Of a DNA stretch of 8,861 bases, positions 7,652 through 8,861 are shown one piece after another. Where the stretch lies: positions 1 through 8,861 of the forward strand of contig JAEZDF010000066.1 of assembly GCA_023429685.1 (NCBI GenBank), written 5' to 3'. A model generated the notes under the pieces. The model did not search any database, was not told the origin of the DNA, and saw nothing but the letters and a program-made list of their open reading frames with translations. Origin of the DNA: Bacillota bacterium (GTDB lineage: Bacteria; Bacillota; Clostridia; Oscillospirales; Ruminococcaceae). Numbering within the stretch: position 1 is the first letter of the stretch; each line of letters starts with the position of its first letter. The position numbers were made by a program, and so were the translations under genes.

Positions 7652-7689
7652 ATGCCGCGACGGTGCATTGCTTGGAGGAAGGTTTTATC

Positions 7690-8277
7690 ATGCCATGGTA
7701 TTTTTATGTAGTTCTAGCTCTTTGCATCATTGCGGCGATTGTCGCGGCGTTTGTCATCCGTGACGCCGTGCTGCGATCTCGCGACCGATATGTACACAAA
7801 AAGGTTACCGCAAAGCTGAAAAGCTACGCCCGCCTGCGCCGCTATCAGGTGCTTACCGACGTCACCGTACCGTACAAGGACGGCGAAAAGACCATCAGCC
7901 ATATCCTGGTTGGTATCTTCGGTCTTATCCTCGTAGACGTACACGAGTTTACAGGTGAGCTGTACGGCACGGCGGAGGACAAGAAGTGGACCTATATCCC
8001 CAAAAAGGGCGCGCGGCAGCAGCCCGACAGCCTCTCCCTTGACCTGCAGGCAAAGGCGGACGCGGTGCGCACGCTGCTTGCCGCAAACAAGGTGTACCGT
8101 CTTGCCATCGACTCGGTAAACGTGGTGCAAAACTCCGAAAAGGAACTGATGCTGTATGTGCCGCAAAATCTGCCCGTTATCCGTCTAAAACGCCTTTCTG
8201 CGATGCTTGGTAAGTCCAAGTACGATAAGGATGAGGGCGTGGACATCGAGAAGATTGTAGGCATACTAAAGGCATAA
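7690..8277 (+). CDS. Membrane-anchored NERD-like protein with altered active site
   Basis: A 195-residue protein. Residues 3-23 are a single N-terminal membrane helix followed by a basic stretch, so the rest is probably cytoplasmic. Residues about 37-125 resemble the NERD (nuclease-related) domain: YQVLTDVTVPYKDGEKTISH, then GIFGLILVDVHEFTGELYG and a Trp at 100. Normal NERD proteins carry Ile-Asp-His and Glu-x-Lys at the nuclease centre; here these positions read Ile-Ser70-His and Asp83-Val-His85. The usual acid and lysine therefore seem lost, suggesting a non-catalytic or changed protein. The C-terminal part (about 126-195) is not recognised beyond this family. An in-frame ATG at 7663 exists, but GGAGGAAGG sits 7 bases before the ATG at 7690, which I take as the start. 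Confidence 0.72.
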   Translation: MPWYFYVVLALCIIAAIVAAFVIRDAVLRSRDRYVHKKVTAKLKSYARLRRYQVLTDVTVPYKDGEKTISHILVGIFGLILVDVHEFTGELYGTAEDKKWTYIPKKGARQQPDSLSLDLQAKADAVRTLLAANKVYRLAIDSVNVVQNSEKELMLYVPQNLPVIRLKRLSAMLGKSKYDKDEGVDIEKIVGILKA

Positions 8278-8332
8278 AAACCCTTTTTCATCCCGTCGCA
8301 GCATCCATGATTATACGGCGCAGATTGTATAA

Positions 8333-8363
8333 CCGATTATTTGCGCAAAATCGGCTAATTTTT
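8333..8363 (+). terminator. Probable intrinsic terminator after the cupin/NERD genes
   Basis: CCGATT (8333-8338) pairs with AATCGG (8349-8354) around a short loop that contains TTTGCGCAAA. A run of five T follows at 8359-8363, four bases after the stem. It lies 55 bp after the NERD-like stop and before the next promoter. The stem is short and the T-run not immediately adjacent, so strength is uncertain. Confidence 0.5.
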
Positions 8364-8375
8364 AAAAAATAGTTG

Positions 8376-8404
8376 TGGCAAGCGCACGGCGCTTGTGCTA
8401 AAAT
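8376..8404 (+). promoter_or_regulatory. serC: Candidate upstream serC promoter with internal inverted repeat
   Basis: An extended -10, TGCTAAAAT (8396-8404), is preceded at 17 bp by a poor -35 TGGCAA (8376-8381). Between them lies a perfect 7-bp inverted repeat, CAAGCGC-ACG-GCGCTTG (8379-8395). An inverted repeat placed in the spacer of a promoter is a typical repressor or activator site. If used, the transcript would begin near 8411 and carry a leader of about 200 bases. Confidence 0.45.
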
Positions 8405-8419
8405 AGAACCAATCTCGAT

Positions 8420-8435
8420 TGACAATTTATTGTCA
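8420..8435. repeat. Perfect palindrome TGACAAT-TT-ATTGTCA
   Basis: Two 7-bp arms in perfect inverted symmetry around TT. It starts 16 bp downstream of the upstream -10 element, so it covers the likely initial transcribed region. The short spacer and A+T-rich centre look like a binding site for a dimeric helix-turn-helix protein. The regulator is not known. Confidence 0.5.
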
Positions 8436-8441
8436 TACCGG

Positions 8442-8471
8442 GCGGGCGGCTCCCGCGCAGGGGCTTGCCCC
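8442..8471 (+). other. Two G+C-rich stem-loops in the serC leader
   Basis: GCGGG (8442-8446) pairs with CCCGC (8452-8456), and GGGG (8460-8463) pairs with CCCC (8468-8471) around a CTTG loop, a known stable tetraloop form in RNA. No T-run follows, so these are not terminators. They would form only if transcription starts at the upstream promoter. Confidence 0.4.
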
Positions 8472-8562
8472 GCATGAAGGTGCATGGCTTGTGTATATTT
8501 ATAACGTCAGCTGCAGTCAAGTTCGGTTTTGTGCCGGCGACGGTTGACGGGTACGTATACCT

Positions 8563-8591
8563 TTGCCGATACGCAGGGATAACATTATAAA
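8563..8591 (+). promoter_or_regulatory. serC: Candidate proximal serC promoter
   Basis: TTGCCG (8563-8568) and TATAAA (8586-8591) are separated by 17 bp, close to the standard housekeeping sigma pattern. Transcription would start near 8598, leaving a leader of about 20 bases that contains the AGGGGG ribosome site (8601-8606). It could act alone or together with the upstream promoter. Confidence 0.45.
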
Positions 8592-8616
8592 GCTAAAAAT
8601 AGGGGGCAAAAGAAAA

Positions 8617-8861
8617 ATGAGAGTGTACAACTTTTCGGCGGGTCCTTCGGTTCTGCCCGAGTCGGTGCTTCAGCGCGCGGCCTCGGAGATGCTCGATTAC
8701 AACGGCAGCGGTCAGTCGGTGATGGAGATGTCCCACCGCTCCAAGGTATATGAGGAGATTATTTCCGGTTGCGAGAGCCTGCTGCGCGAGACGCTCTGCA
8801 TCCCCGACAACTACAAGGTTTTGTTTTTGCAGGGCGGCGCATCCAGCCAGTTTGCCATGAT
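8617..8861 (+). CDS. serC: Phosphoserine aminotransferase, N-terminal part
   Basis: The first 81 codons of SerC, cut by the window edge; the full enzyme is usually about 360 residues. It is a PLP-dependent aminotransferase that converts 3-phosphohydroxypyruvate and glutamate to phosphoserine in serine synthesis, and also serves pyridoxal phosphate synthesis in some bacteria. Family blocks are clear: YNFSAGPSVLPESVL (residues 4-18), GQSVMEMSHRSKVYEEI (32-48), and VLFLQGGASSQFAM (68-81). The GGAS segment belongs to the cofactor phosphate site. The start ATG at 8617 follows AGGGGG by 10 bases. It stands alone after a long control region; serA often follows serC in Clostridia, but that lies outside the window. 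Confidence 0.95.
   Translation, partial: MRVYNFSAGPSVLPESVLQRAASEMLDYNGSGQSVMEMSHRSKVYEEIISGCESLLRETLCIPDNYKVLFLQGGASSQFAM

Larger units (their letters stand above)
8278..8616. other. Gene-free control region upstream of serC
   Basis: This 339-bp stretch has no supported gene; a 65-codon minus-strand frame (8288-8485) lacks a ribosome site and resembles nothing known. From left to right it holds the probable terminator (8333-8363), a candidate upstream promoter with an inverted repeat inside it (8376-8404), a perfect 16-bp palindrome (8420-8435), two G+C-rich hairpins (8442-8471), a pairing-rich segment (8511-8576) and a candidate promoter close to serC (8563-8591). I searched for T-box hallmarks (the TGGNACCGCG element) and did not find them. 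Confidence 0.6.

Noticed and set aside
7663..7689. ATG start at 7663 for the NERD-like gene
   Set aside because: The strong GGAGGAAGG site lies inside that extension and points to the ATG at 7690, which also starts directly at the membrane helix.
8288..8485. 65-codon minus-strand frame in the serC control region
   Set aside because: No ribosome site, no family resemblance, and it covers the promoter and hairpin elements of the opposite strand.
8405..8616. T-box or known riboswitch before serC
   Set aside because: The T-box antiterminator element is absent, no terminator hairpin with a T-run precedes serC, and no core of a riboswitch known to me is visible. Only an unclassified pairing-rich segment can be claimed.
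1..8861. CRISPR arrays, insertion sequences, tRNA or rRNA genes
   Set aside because: I saw no regularly spaced direct repeats, no transposase, no terminal inverted repeats flanking a mobile gene, and no tRNA cloverleaf or rRNA sequence.

Overview
The window looks like chromosomal DNA from a low-G+C-phylum (Firmicutes) anaerobe, most likely a Clostridia / Oscillospiraceae-type gut bacterium. This is inference: it rests on the strong AGGAGG-type ribosome sites, the GTG starts, the gene content (WYL regulator, YaiI/YqxD, clostridial-type GH2, EutQ-like cupin, SerC) and the fairly G+C-rich third codon positions. No species can be named from the sequence alone.

Left and centre (227-7209, minus strand): five genes are packed head to tail and read right to left. 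They are a DUF1624 / HGSNAT-like membrane acyltransferase, a membrane-anchored beta-lactamase-fold serine hydrolase, a 1023-residue protein joining a complete 12-helix MFS transporter to a complete family 2 glycoside hydrolase, a YaiI/YqxD (DUF188) protein, and a WYL-domain transcription regulator. The gaps are 36 bp, 71 bp, a 4 bp overlap and 22 bp, and I see no convincing terminator between them, so they probably form one operon. It would be driven by an extended -10 promoter at about 7258-7286.

The centrepiece is the MFS-GH2 fusion. The transporter would bring a glycoside into the cytoplasm and the tethered hydrolase would cleave it at the inner membrane face. The two upstream genes act in or outside the membrane (acyl transfer across the membrane; an external serine esterase/peptidase-like enzyme), so the cluster may handle a modified glycan or wall-derived sugar. 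That functional link is inference.

Right side (7391-8277, plus strand): a back-to-back promoter fires toward a small EutQ-like cupin and a membrane-anchored NERD-like protein whose nuclease motifs look degenerate. A probable intrinsic terminator follows at 8333-8363. The 8278-8616 stretch has no gene but holds two candidate promoters, two inverted repeats that could be operators, and pairing-rich leader sequence. It leads into serC (phosphoserine aminotransferase), whose first 81 codons are present before the window ends. The first 226 bases hold no supported gene.
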